Shown piece by piece: positions 26,391-36,653 of a stretch of DNA of 64,000 bases. Below the pieces are notes generated by a model. It saw nothing but the letters and a program-made list of their open reading frames with translations, searched no databases and had not been told where the DNA came from. Each line of letters begins with the position of its first letter. The stretch's first letter is position 1. A program made the translations under genes and the position numbers. The stretch comes from Micromonospora sp. RP3T (GTDB lineage: Bacteria > Actinomycetota > Actinomycetes > Mycobacteriales > Micromonosporaceae): the NCBI RefSeq assembly GCF_003027925.1, contig NZ_PYPS01000001.1, positions 62,001 to 126,000 on the forward strand, written 5' to 3'.

Positions 26391-28463
26391 TCAGCCGGCC
26401 AGCGGGGCGGGCAGCGGGGCGCGGTGCAGCACCGCCAGCCCGGAGACCGCCCGGGTCAGCACCACGTAGAGGCGGTGCAGGCCGCGCGGCTCGGCCGCCA
26501 CGATCGCGGCCGGTTCGACGACCACCACGTGGTCGTACTCCAGGCCCTTGACCAGCGTCGCCGGGACGACTGTGACGCGCGCCGCGGCCTCGACGTCGTC
26601 GGCGGTCGCGGTCTCGACACCGGCGGCGTCGAGCGCCGCGCGGAGCCGGTCCACCGTGTCGTCGGCGGCGATCACGCCGACCGAGCCGTCGTGCGCCAGC
26701 GCCGCCCGCACCTCGGCCACCGTCGCGGCGGTCAGGTCCTCGACGGTACGCACATCGAGCGCCCCGTCGTGGCGCAGCGACCGGGCCGGGGGTACGTCGA
26801 CGGCGAGCGCGGGCAACAGCCGGTTCGCGAACGCCACCACGGCGGCCGGCACCCGGAAGCCGACGCTCAGCGGCACCACCGCGGCGTCCGGCTTGCCCAG
26901 GTGGGCCAGGGACTCCCGCCAGTCGGTCGCGGCCCAGGGCGCGGTGCCCTGCGCCAGGTCGCCGAGGAGCGTGATGGAGCCGTGTTCGCTGCGGCGGGCG
27001 ATGGCCCGGCACTGCATCGGCGAGAGGTCCTGCGCCTCGTCGACCACCACGTGACCGAACCCGGCGGGTCGCTCCAGCAGCCCGGCGACCTCGTCGAGGA
27101 GGACCGCGTCGGCGGCGGTCCACCGGGTCGCCTTCGCGGTGCGTCCGACCTTGCCGGCGCGGAACAGCTCCTGCTCGTCGGCGTCGAGCAGCCCGTCGGC
27201 GGCGGCGGCGAGCGCTTCGGTGTCGGTCCGCAGCCGGTGCAGCAGCCCGTCCGGGGTGAGCGCCGGCCAGACCGCGTCGAGCAGGTCGGTGACCGGCTTG
27301 ATCCGGCTCATCCGGCGCAGCCAGGCGTCGGACGGCGACTCGGCGCGGCGGGCCTCGGCCTGGCGTTGCAGCAGCCCCACCACCCGGGCCCGGACCCGGT
27401 CCCGGCCGGTGGCGTAGGGCAGCCCCTCCTGCCGCGTCTCGGTGACCAGGCGGTGCAGCGGGTCGAGCCCGATCCGCCAGCGGTACGAGCCGTCCGAGAC
27501 CATGATCGGCTCGGTGGGCGTACCGATGTGGGCCTCGACGGCGCGACGCAGCACCTCGGCCATCCGGATGTCGTGCTTGAGCGCGGCGGCGGCCGGGTCG
27601 TCGACCGCGCGGACCGGCACCCGGGCGACCAGGTCCTCGACGGTGGCCTGCTCGACCTCGACCTCCCCGAGCGCCGGCAGCACCGCCGCGATGTACGACA
27701 GGAACGCCCGGTTCGGCCCGACGATCAGCACACCCGAGCGGCGCAGTCGTTCCCGGTGCAGGTAGAGCAGGTACGCGGCGCGGTGCAGCCCGACCGCGGT
27801 CTTCCCGGTGCCCGGCGCGCCCTGCACGCAGATCGAGTCGGCCAGGTCGGCCCGGACCAGCTCGTCCTGCTCGGGCTGGATGGTGGCGACGATGTCCCGC
27901 ATCGGGCCGACGCGGGGGCGTTCGATCTCGGCGGTGAGGATGCGGCTGGCCGTGCCGAGTTCCTCGCCCCGGTCGAGGTGTTCGTCCTCGAAGCTGGTCA
28001 GCACGCCGGCGCTGAAGCCGAACCGGCGGCGCACGGCGACGCCCTGCGGGTCGCGGGCGCTGGCCCGGTAGAACGATCGGGACACGGGGGCCCGCCAGTC
28101 GAGCACCAGCGGTTCACCCAGGTCGTCGGTGACGTGGCGCCGACCGACGTGGTAGTTCCGCCCGGCGTGGTCCGGGTCCGTCTCCCCGCCAGGCGGGCTG
28201 TCGGCGGGCCCGCCGAAGTCCAGCCGGCCGAAGAAGAGCGGGGTGGTCGGGTCGTCGGCCAGCTCCTTGACCCGCCGGGCCATGTGCCGGCCGAGCTGTT
28301 CGGCGGTGTACGCGTCGCCGGCCACCTTGTCGCCGGTGGCGAACAGGGACTCGGCGCGCTCCCGCATCCGGCGCAGCGCGGCGCGGGAGGTGTCCAGGTG
28401 GGCCCGTTCGGCGACGAGTTCGTCGTCGAGCGGGGTGGTGGCGGTCAGTTCCGGTGCGGGCAC
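26391..28463 (-). CDS. helR: HelD/HelR-type RNA polymerase-associated helicase
   Basis: A 690-residue superfamily 1 helicase of the UvrD-like HelD group. The N-terminal arm (DDELVAERAHLDTSRAALRR) is a coiled coil as in HelD proteins that enter RNA polymerase. Walker A is GAPGTGKTAVGLHRA, motif II is VVVDEAQDLSP, motif III LLGDLAQGT, and LYVVLTRA is near the end. Actinomycete HelR variants displace rifamycin from RNA polymerase, so a resistance or recycling role is possible. GTG 28463 is chosen from GGGAG upstream and the family length. No rifamycin-associated inverted repeat was found upstream. Confidence 0.78.
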   Translation of the reverse strand: MPAPELTATTPLDDELVAERAHLDTSRAALRRMRERAESLFATGDKVAGDAYTAEQLGRHMARRVKELADDPTTPLFFGRLDFGGPADSPPGGETDPDHAGRNYHVGRRHVTDDLGEPLVLDWRAPVSRSFYRASARDPQGVAVRRRFGFSAGVLTSFEDEHLDRGEELGTASRILTAEIERPRVGPMRDIVATIQPEQDELVRADLADSICVQGAPGTGKTAVGLHRAAYLLYLHRERLRRSGVLIVGPNRAFLSYIAAVLPALGEVEVEQATVEDLVARVPVRAVDDPAAAALKHDIRMAEVLRRAVEAHIGTPTEPIMVSDGSYRWRIGLDPLHRLVTETRQEGLPYATGRDRVRARVVGLLQRQAEARRAESPSDAWLRRMSRIKPVTDLLDAVWPALTPDGLLHRLRTDTEALAAAADGLLDADEQELFRAGKVGRTAKATRWTAADAVLLDEVAGLLERPAGFGHVVVDEAQDLSPMQCRAIARRSEHGSITLLGDLAQGTAPWAATDWRESLAHLGKPDAAVVPLSVGFRVPAAVVAFANRLLPALAVDVPPARSLRHDGALDVRTVEDLTAATVAEVRAALAHDGSVGVIAADDTVDRLRAALDAAGVETATADDVEAAARVTVVPATLVKGLEYDHVVVVEPAAIVAAEPRGLHRLYVVLTRAVSGLAVLHRAPLPAPLAG

Positions 28464-28670
28464 TGTGAACTCCCAGGGCTCAACATGATGCTCGCTCGCG
28501 TGTCCGGGGGCGGTTGGCCTGCTCCCGGCGCGGGGACGTCCGCTGCGGTGCATGCTCACCGCGGCCGTCGGGCGGTCATCCACTATAAGGAACTGCCAGG
28601 GGCGTGCGATAGCCGTTTGCGTTGTCACGGAACGTGTTCGTCTGCTCGACCCCTGGAGGTGTGGCTGCGG

Positions 28671-28801
28671 TGCCTTTGCTCTGCAGCCGCCGACGCATCA
28701 CTGCCTTGAGCTGGGGTGATGGCCCGACCTTCGGGCGGCAGGCGCGAGCGGCCCGGTTGCTCCGTGTGCCCGCTGCGTCCATGGGTGCAGAGCAAAGGGC
28801 A
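28671..28801. repeat. 131-bp intergenic segment with inverted-repeat ends
   Basis: Within the 448-base gap between helR and the ArsR gene, the left end TGCCTTTGCTCTGCA (from 28671) recurs inverted at the right end (28774-28801, TGCAGAGCAAAGGGCA read forward). Both arms then carry CC and, after three bases, GACGCA. The match is about 22 of 26 with one indel. The internal sequence has no gene. The rest of the gap shows a TATAGT-like minus-strand promoter element near 28582-28587 but nothing else convincing. Confidence 0.5.
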
Positions 28802-28911
28802 CCCGACGTGGAGGTCCACCGCCCGAGTCGTCGCGCTGTCGCCGCCACCGAGCGCGCCGTCCGGGCCTCACCTCCCGCGCCCGTCGTCGGCCGACGCGGG
28901 ATCATGGGGGC

Positions 28912-29493
28912 ATGACCGAGGCGCGTCCCGAACAGCACCGGGTGAGGATCAGCGACCCGCAGGTGATGCGAGCGCTCGCCCATCCGGCCCGCATGGCGAT
29001 CATCGAACATCTCAGCGCGGTGGAGGGCGGCGCGACCGCCACCGAGTGCGCCGAGATCGCCGGGTTGTCGCCGAGCGCGACCAGCTACCACCTGCGCGAG
29101 CTGGCGAAGTTCGGCCTGGTTCAACAGGCGCCGGGCCGCGGTGACGCGCGGGAGCGGGTGTGGCAGGCGGTGAACCCGTCGTACTCCGTCGAGGCGGCGC
29201 CGGACGCCGACCCGGACACGCGTGCCGCCGAGGCAGCGCTGGTCGAGGCGCACCTGGTCCGGGACGCCCAGCGGGTCCGGGACTGGATGCGCCGCGCGCC
29301 GGACGAGCCGCGCGAGTGGTACGAGGCGACCTGGCTCAGCGACAGCGTGCTGCTGCTGACCGCGGAGGAGTTGGTCGAGCTGAACGAGGCGGTCCGGGCA
29401 CTCACGTCTCGGTACCGGCAACGGAACCGGACCGAACCGCCGGTGGGGGCGCGCAAGGTGGCGGTGCAGTACCGGGCGATGCCGATCGACTGA
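28912..29493 (+). CDS. ArsR-family winged-helix regulator
   Basis: A 193-residue regulator. Residues about 10-85 form an ArsR-like winged helix with recognition segment CAEIAGLSPSATSYHLREL. The C-terminal half is helical and without the metal-binding cysteines of ArsR or SmtB, so it is probably not a metal sensor. The gene precedes an MFS transporter by 42 bases, and a long palindrome covers the transporter start. It likely controls that transporter. Confidence 0.82.
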   Translation: MTEARPEQHRVRISDPQVMRALAHPARMAIIEHLSAVEGGATATECAEIAGLSPSATSYHLRELAKFGLVQQAPGRGDARERVWQAVNPSYSVEAAPDADPDTRAAEAALVEAHLVRDAQRVRDWMRRAPDEPREWYEATWLSDSVLLLTAEELVELNEAVRALTSRYRQRNRTEPPVGARKVAVQYRAMPID

Positions 29494-29507
29494 TCGGGGT
29501 TGCGCGC

Positions 29508-29535
29508 ACCGGTTGTGAAGGATTATTTTCGAAGT

Positions 29536-29553
<18 letters not shown>
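29508..29553. promoter_or_regulatory. palindrome covering the MFS gene start codon
   Basis: The left arm ACCGGTTGTGAAGGA (29508-29522) and right arm TCCTTCACAACTGGT (29539-29553) match as inverted repeats at 14 of 15 positions, around a 16-base AT-rich spacer with TTCGAA in the middle. The transporter ATG is at 29536-29538, directly before the right arm. This fits an operator for the adjacent ArsR protein or an RNA hairpin hiding the start. Confidence 0.65.
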
Positions 29554-31661
<2,108 letters not shown>

Positions 31662-31693
31662 CCGGGGCGGCGGTCAGCGCCGTCGCGCCGGGA

Positions 31694-32629
31694 TCAGGTC
31701 GGCTCGCGCAGCAGCGCCTCGGTGATCTGCTCGCACGCCTTCATGCCGTAGTCCCACCCGCCGACGCTGAACGGGCTCTTGACCATCACGCCCATCGTCC
31801 AGGTGTCGCCGATCGCCAGGCAGTTGACGTGGTACTCCTGTTCCTTCTGCCGGTCGATCCAGCCGTTCTTGATGGCGATCTTCTTCTGCTCGGCGGCCGG
31901 GAACGCCTTGCGGATGCCGAAGTCGCCGGAGCCGCGCACCAGGCGCATCTCGTTGAGCAGCCACTTGGTCCACTTCGGCCCGGCCGCCCGGCCGTCGTCG
32001 ATGCAGAGGCCGAGCCGGGCGGTGTCCCGCGGGGACAGCAGCGTCCGGCTCCAGCCGCCGTCGGCGGCGACCTTGCTGTCGGTCAGCTTGCAGATCGAGA
32101 TCAGCCGCTTGATCGAGGCGGCGCTGCCCACGCTCTCGTAGAACTGTTGGGCGCGGGTGTTGTCGCTGTCGCGGATGATGCGCGTGGCGTCGTCGAGCTT
32201 GGCGTCGCTCGGGGTCTTTCCCGCCTCGGCGCTGCGGCGCAGGTAGTCGGCGACCACCCAGGACTTGATCAGGGACGCGGTGGTGCTGGTCTCGCCCATG
32301 TTCTTCGAGCCGATGATCTGTCCGGTCCGCTTGTCCAGCACAGACCAGGCGTACCAGCCCTTGAGGTCGAGGTCGTCGAGGTTTCTGGCCTGGAACGGCA
32401 GCGGCTCCAGCGACGCCGACGGGGCTGGCGCCGGCCGGTCGTTACGGTCAGTGGGCTGTGTGGTGGATCGCTCACCCGCCACGTCGGGGTGCGTGGCGGC
32501 GGTCGGCCGCAGTGGTGAGCCGGGGACCAGCCGGAGCGAGAGGACCAGCAGGCCGACCAGGGCGACCGCCACCGCGCTGAACGCCAGCGGGCGGCGGTGA
32601 CTGCCGGGCCGTCGCCGGGCGCCGGCCAT
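31694..32629 (-). CDS. class A beta-lactamase-like serine hydrolase
   Basis: A 311-residue membrane-anchored or exported protein. An uncleaved signal anchor spans about residues 15-33, followed by a Pro/Ser-rich linker. The penicillin-recognising motifs are S119-L-I-K122 (SxxK), S155-D156-N157 (SDN) and K254-N255-G256 in place of KTG. The motif order and spacing are those of class A enzymes, but KNG is unusual, and a true beta-lactamase role is not shown. It overlaps the upstream paralogue by one base (TGATG), so translation is coupled. Confidence 0.78.
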   Translation of the reverse strand: MAGARRRPGSHRRPLAFSAVAVALVGLLVLSLRLVPGSPLRPTAATHPDVAGERSTTQPTDRNDRPAPAPSASLEPLPFQARNLDDLDLKGWYAWSVLDKRTGQIIGSKNMGETSTTASLIKSWVVADYLRRSAEAGKTPSDAKLDDATRIIRDSDNTRAQQFYESVGSAASIKRLISICKLTDSKVAADGGWSRTLLSPRDTARLGLCIDDGRAAGPKWTKWLLNEMRLVRGSGDFGIRKAFPAAEQKKIAIKNGWIDRQKEQEYHVNCLAIGDTWTMGVMVKSPFSVGGWDYGMKACEQITEALLREPT

Positions 32630-33621
32630 CAGAGCTTCCCGATCGGCTGCTGCGGCACCTTGAGCGCGGCGCCGGGCTGCGGGGTGACGAGCTGCGTGGC
32701 GACGCTCGCGCAGAGCTTCGAGCCGTACGAGAGGCCGACGGCACCCGGGTAGCGCATCATCACCGCGAGGCTCCACTTGTCGGTGACCGCCAGGCAGTTG
32801 ACGTGCCAGTTGCCGTCGTAGGCGAGCCGGGTCCAGCCGTTCTTGATGCTCACCGGGCCCTGGGCCTTGATCGAGGCGGGCAGGCCGTCGATGATGCCCC
32901 ACTTGCCGCCGCCGGACTTCTCCTGCTGGCTCTTGATGCTGCCCCGGACGTTGGCCATCTCGTTCATGACCCACTTTGTCCACTTCGGCCCGGCGGCCTT
33001 GCCGTCGGCGATGCAGTCGCCGAGCCGGACCGCGTCCCGGGGGGACATCTCGGTGAAGCTCCACCAACCCAGGTACGCGGGCACGCTGCCGGCCCTGGTG
33101 TCGGTCAGCCCGCAGATCTTGACGGCGCGCTGGAGCACCGGGTTCAGCTTGTTGCCCGGCTGCTTCTGGTAGGAGCCGCCGGCCGCCCGGTAGACCCGGT
33201 TCGCCCCGTCGTCGTTGCTGTCCCGGATGGCCACACTCGCCGCCTTCTTGAGATCGGCGGGGGGTTCCTTGTCGCCGAGCTGGCGCAGGTAGTCGGCGAC
33301 GATCCAGGTCTTGAGCATCGACTCGGTGGAGCTGGTCCGGTTCATGTTCTTCGCGCCGGTGACGGTGCCGGTCGTGCGGTCCATCAGCGCCCAGGAGAAG
33401 AAGTCGCCCCGGAAATCCACCGAGACCGGGGCGTCGGCCAGCGTCGGGGACGGGGGCGCGCTCGGGGCGGGCGCCGGCACCTGCTCGGCGCCGCCGCCAA
33501 AGCCGCCGAGGCTGCTCGGGCCGTCTGAGCCGGAGAGCTGGGCGTACGCGGCGGGCACCAGCATGCCGCCGCCGACGAGCACTGCCACGACGGCGAGCAC
33601 CATGGTCACGCGAGGTCGCAT
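32629..33621 (-). CDS. class A beta-lactamase-like serine hydrolase, paralogue
   Basis: A 330-residue exported protein, clearly related to the next gene through GPKWTKW and IKNGW. A signal peptide ends near PAAYA. The motifs are S101-M-L-K104, then S135-N136-D137 where the paralogue has SDN, and K260-N261-G262. Both genes may act on peptidoglycan or as penicillin-binding-like hydrolases. The changed second motif suggests altered activity. The gene is first of the two in transcription order. Confidence 0.76.
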   Translation of the reverse strand: MRPRVTMVLAVVAVLVGGGMLVPAAYAQLSGSDGPSSLGGFGGGAEQVPAPAPSAPPSPTLADAPVSVDFRGDFFSWALMDRTTGTVTGAKNMNRTSSTESMLKTWIVADYLRQLGDKEPPADLKKAASVAIRDSNDDGANRVYRAAGGSYQKQPGNKLNPVLQRAVKICGLTDTRAGSVPAYLGWWSFTEMSPRDAVRLGDCIADGKAAGPKWTKWVMNEMANVRGSIKSQQEKSGGGKWGIIDGLPASIKAQGPVSIKNGWTRLAYDGNWHVNCLAVTDKWSLAVMMRYPGAVGLSYGSKLCASVATQLVTPQPGAALKVPQQPIGKL

Positions 33622-33786
33622 GAGTGGGTGAACTCCAGATGTATGGCCGGGGGGACCGGCTTCCGCATGTGTTCGGCCCGATCACCACGAGGCCGGGGGA
33701 CGGTGGCCTGAAGGTGGCGATCAACGGCAGCCGATCGGTGTGCCGGGGGAAGTCTACTTCCGGACTGGCATTCCGCCAGATCCCGA

Positions 33787-33807
33787 CACCCGGCGACTCG
33801 CCGGGTG
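33787..33807. promoter_or_regulatory. perfect 21-bp palindrome upstream of paaA
   Basis: CACCCGGCGA and TCGCCGGGTG flank a single C. It lies in the 368-base gap between the divergent hydrolase and paaA genes, about 183 bases before paaA. A looser TGTTACA/TGTAACA pair is at 33943-33949 and 33975-33981, just before the paaA start. No known PaaR-type site was recognised. The rest of the gap shows no gene. Confidence 0.45.
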
Positions 33808-33989
33808 GGCGGGATATTGAGCAGATATGCGGCTCCTGGGAGGTTTCATTTCCGGCAAGTGGTCGACGTCACAAACGTTTTCCCAGCTCAGGGGCGACCA
33901 CCCTCGGCTGCCGCGTGGCCACCGGAGGTGATGGCGGAATCCTGTTACACCCTCTGGTGTCGCGCGTCGCGAGCTGTAACACTGGCCTC

Positions 33990-35060
33990 ATGTATGGCAA
34001 CGACTTCGCCCCGCCCGAGGACGCTCCGGGCGGCGGCCTGCTCGGCGAGGTGGAAGCCGCGGAGGCGGCGCTGCGCGAGGCCGCGGCGCGGGCCCGCCGG
34101 GGCGGCCCCGGGCCGGACGAGGACTTCGAGGCGTACTTCGCCGACGTGATCGACGCCGACCAGAAGATCGAACCCCGGGACTGGATGCCCGAGGCGTACC
34201 GGAAGACGCTGATCCGGCAGATCGCCCAGCACGCCCACTCCGAGATCATCGGCATGCAGCCGGAGGGGAACTGGATCAGCCGGGCCCCCTCGCTCAAGCG
34301 CAAGGCCATCCTGCTGGCCAAGGTGCAGGACGAGGCCGGCCACGGGCTCTACCTGTACGCGGCGGCCGAGACGCTCGGCATCAGCCGCGACGAGCTGGTG
34401 GAGCTGCTGCTCGACGGCCGGCAGAAGTACAGCTCGATCTTCAACTACCCGACGCTGACCTGGGCCGACGTGGGCGCCATCGGCTGGCTGGTGGACGGCG
34501 CGGCGATCGTCAACCAGGTGCCGCTGTGCCGGTGCTCCTACGGCCCGTACGCCCGCGCCATGATCCGGGTCTGCAAGGAGGAGTCGTTCCACCAGCGCCA
34601 GGGCTACGAGATCCTGCACACGCTGGCACACGGCACCGGAGCCCAGAAGGCGATGGCCCAGGACGCGCTCGACCGCTGGTGGTACCCGTCACTGGCGATG
34701 TTCGGCCCACCGGACGGCGATTCCACGCACAGCGCGCAGTCCATGGCCTGGAAGATCAAGCGCTTCTCCAACGACGAGCTGCGTCAGCGCTTCGTCGACA
34801 TGTGCGTCGGCCAGGCGGAGGTGCTCGGCCTGACCATCCCCGACCCGGGCCTGCGCTGGAACGACGAGCGGCAGGCGTACGACTACACCCAGCCCGACTA
34901 CGCCGAGCTGATGCGGGTCATCAAGGGCGACGGGCCGTGCAACCGGGAGCGGATGGCGCACCGGCAGCGGGCCCACGCCGACGGCGCGTGGGTACGGGAG
35001 GCCGCCGTGGCGTACGCCGCGAAGCGGGCCGACAGGAAGAAGGAGAAGGTCGCGGCATGA
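33990..35060 (+). CDS. paaA: phenylacetyl-CoA 1,2-epoxidase subunit A
   Basis: The 356-residue catalytic subunit of the phenylacetyl-CoA monooxygenase, a di-iron protein of ferritin-like fold. Iron-binding segments are [30 protein letters not shown] and [10 protein letters not shown] (ExxH-type ligands). It forms the oxygenase core with PaaC, aided by PaaB and supplied with electrons by PaaE. ATG 33990 gives the family N-terminus. Its stop overlaps an ATG of the next frame as ATGA. Confidence 0.92.
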   Translation: MYGNDFAPPEDAPGGGLLGEVEAAEAALREAAARARRGGPGPDEDFEAYFADVIDADQKIEPRDWMPEAYRKTLIRQIAQHAHSEIIGMQPEGNWISRAPSLKRKAILLAKVQDEAGHGLYLYAAAETLGISRDELVELLLDGRQKYSSIFNYPTLTWADVGAIGWLVDGAAIVNQVPLCRCSYGPYARAMIRVCKEESFHQRQGYEILHTLAHGTGAQKAMAQDALDRWWYPSLAMFGPPDGDSTHSAQSMAWKIKRFSNDELRQRFVDMCVGQAEVLGLTIPDPGLRWNDERQAYDYTQPDYAELMRVIKGDGPCNRERMAHRQRAHADGAWVREAAVAYAAKRADRKKEKVAA

Positions 35061-35113
35061 GCGAACGCACCGAGCGGAGCGAGGGCCGTGAGGGCATGCC
35101 CGGTCAGCACGGC
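35057..35113 (+). repeat. 57-bp in-frame insert at the paaA/paaB junction
   Basis: The segment starts ATGAGCGAACGCACCGAGCG and ends where the next ATGAGC begins at 35114. PaaB homologues normally begin about there ([11 protein letters not shown], 95 residues). The ribosome site GGAGAAGG lies before the first ATG, so the insert shifts the start upstream and adds 19 residues. Its structure parallels the 60-bp repeats at the other junctions: same bounds (TGAGC), multiple of three. Confidence 0.7.
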
Positions 35114-35401
35114 ATGAGCACCGAACTCACCCCGCTGTGGGAGGTCTTCGTGCGGGCCCGACGCGGCCTGTCGCACACCCACGTCGGCAGCCTGCACGCC
35201 CCCGACGCCGAGTTGGCGCTGCGCAACGCCCGCGACCTCTACACCCGCCGGCAGGAGGGCGTCTCGATCTGGGTGGTGCCGGCCGGCGCGATCACCGCGT
35301 CCAGCCCGGACGAGAAGGACGCGTTCTTCGACCCGGCGGCCGACAAGGTCTACCGCCACCCGACGTTCTACGAGGTGCCGGACGGGGTGGCCCACCTGTG
35401 A
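35057..35401 (+). CDS. paaB: phenylacetyl-CoA epoxidase subunit B
   Basis: A small subunit bridging PaaAC dimers. From ATG 35057 it has 114 residues; from ATG 35114 it has 95, the usual family length. The family core is [20 protein letters not shown] and [10 protein letters not shown]. The upstream start is given because GGAGAAGG lies at good spacing before it and no site precedes 35114. The extra 19 residues ([12 protein letters not shown]...) come from the inserted repeat. The stop is the TGA in GTGAGC of the next junction repeat. Confidence 0.85.
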   Translation: MSERTERSEGREGMPGQHGMSTELTPLWEVFVRARRGLSHTHVGSLHAPDAELALRNARDLYTRRQEGVSIWVVPAGAITASSPDEKDAFFDPAADKVYRHPTFYEVPDGVAHL

Positions 35402-35457
35402 GCGCGAGGAGTGAGCCGGTGTTGCGAGCCCCGCAGTCGCGAACGGAAGGCGGCCCG
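35398..35457 (+). repeat. third copy of the 60-bp junction repeat (paaB/paaC)
   Basis: It matches the btuC/btuD copies over the first 43 bases (from GTGAGCGCGAGGAGTGAGCC to CAGTCGC) with only a two-base swap, then diverges. The tail GAACGGAAGGCGGCCCG supplies a ribosome-site-like GGAAGG eight bases before the paaC GTG. As in the other locus, the upstream stop is in the first GTGA and the downstream start is the GTGAGC after the unit. Confidence 0.9.
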
Positions 35458-36183
35458 GTGAGCGGCGTCTTCGACTTCACGCTCGCCCTCGGCGACGACG
35501 CGCTGATCGCCGCGCAGCGGCTCGGCGAGTGGACCACCCGCGCGCCGGAGATGGAAGAGGACATCGCGCTGGCCAACATCGCCCTCGACCAGTTGGGCGC
35601 GGCCCGGCTGCTGCTCACGTACGCGGGCGAGCTGGAGGGCGCCGGCCGGGACGAGGACGACCTGGCCTTCCTGCGCGACGACCGGGAGTTCCGCAACTGC
35701 CTGCTGGTCGAGCTGCCCAACGGCGACTTCGGCGTGACCATGGCGAAGCTGTTCTTCCTGGCCGCCTGGCAGCTCCCGCTCTACACCGCGCTGGCCGGCG
35801 GCGGCGACGACCGGCTGGCCGCGATCGGCGCGAAGGCGCGCAAGGAGTCGGCGTACCACCTGGACCACGCCTCGCTCTGGGTGAAGCGGCTCGGCGACGG
35901 CACCGACGAGTCGCACCGTCGCATGCAGGACGCGGTCGACCAGGTCTGGCCGTACGTCCACGAGCTGTTCACCAGCGACCCGGCGGCGCCGGTCGACCCG
36001 GCCACGCTGCGGGCCGACTTCGACGCCACCGTGGCCGCGGTGCTGGACGAGGCCACGCTGACCCGGCCGGAGACGCGCTGGACGCCCGGCGGGGGCCGGG
36101 ACGGCGTGCACACCGAGCAACTGTCCTACCTGTTGGCCGAGATGCAGGTGCTGCACCGCGCCCACCCCGGAGCAAGCTGGTGA
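35458..36183 (+). CDS. paaC: phenylacetyl-CoA epoxidase subunit C
   Basis: A 241-residue ferritin-like structural partner of PaaA. Characteristic segments are LGEWTTRAPEMEEDIALANI and ARKESAYHLDHASLWVKRLG, with LLAEMQVLHRAHP at the end. It lacks a full di-iron set, as usual for PaaC. GTG 35458 is the first codon after the junction repeat. The stop overlaps the paaD GTG (GTGA). Confidence 0.9.
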   Translation: MSGVFDFTLALGDDALIAAQRLGEWTTRAPEMEEDIALANIALDQLGAARLLLTYAGELEGAGRDEDDLAFLRDDREFRNCLLVELPNGDFGVTMAKLFFLAAWQLPLYTALAGGGDDRLAAIGAKARKESAYHLDHASLWVKRLGDGTDESHRRMQDAVDQVWPYVHELFTSDPAAPVDPATLRADFDATVAAVLDEATLTRPETRWTPGGGRDGVHTEQLSYLLAEMQVLHRAHPGASW

Positions 36184-36653
36184 ATGCGCGGGCGGCCGTG
36201 GCGGCGGTGGTGGATCCGGAGATCCGGGTCGTCACCATCGACGAGCTGGGCATCCTGCGCGCGGTCGAGGAGGAGCCGGCCACCGGCCGGGTCGTCGTCA
36301 CCATCACCCCCACCTACACCGGCTGCCCGGCGATGGACGTGATCCGCGCGGACATCCGCCGCGCGCTCGCCGCCGCCGGCCATCCGGACGCCGAGGTCCG
36401 CACCGTCTACGCGCCGGCCTGGTCCACCGACTGGATCTCCGACGCGGGCCGGGCCAAACTGGCCGCCGCCGGCATCGCCCCGCCCGCCCGGCGCGGCGAC
36501 GACACGGTGGTGCCGCTGACCCTGGCGGTCCGCTGCCCGCGCTGCGGATCACCGGAGACCACGCAGGTCAGCCGGTTCGGCTCCACCGCCTGCAAGGCGC
36601 TGTGGCGCTGCCGCTCCTGTGCCGAACCCTTCGACCACCTGAAGGCGCTGTGA
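36180..36653 (+). CDS. paaD: phenylacetate degradation protein, MIP18-type maturation factor
   Basis: A 157-residue protein with an N-terminal MIP18/DUF59 domain (VVDPEIRVVTIDELGILRAV, PTYTGCPAMDVI) and a C-terminal cysteine-rich region (CPRCGSPET and CRSC) that may bind zinc or an Fe-S cluster. It is thought to help assemble the epoxidase Fe centres. The GTG start overlaps paaC by four bases, and its stop overlaps paaE by four bases, so the operon is tightly coupled. Confidence 0.88.
   Translation: MNARAAVAAVVDPEIRVVTIDELGILRAVEEEPATGRVVVTITPTYTGCPAMDVIRADIRRALAAAGHPDAEVRTVYAPAWSTDWISDAGRAKLAAAGIAPPARRGDDTVVPLTLAVRCPRCGSPETTQVSRFGSTACKALWRCRSCAEPFDHLKAL

Noticed and set aside
28464..28911. 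Rifamycin-associated element upstream of helR
   Set aside because: No convincing inverted repeat of the expected kind was seen; the inverted repeat at 28671-28801 is a different sequence.
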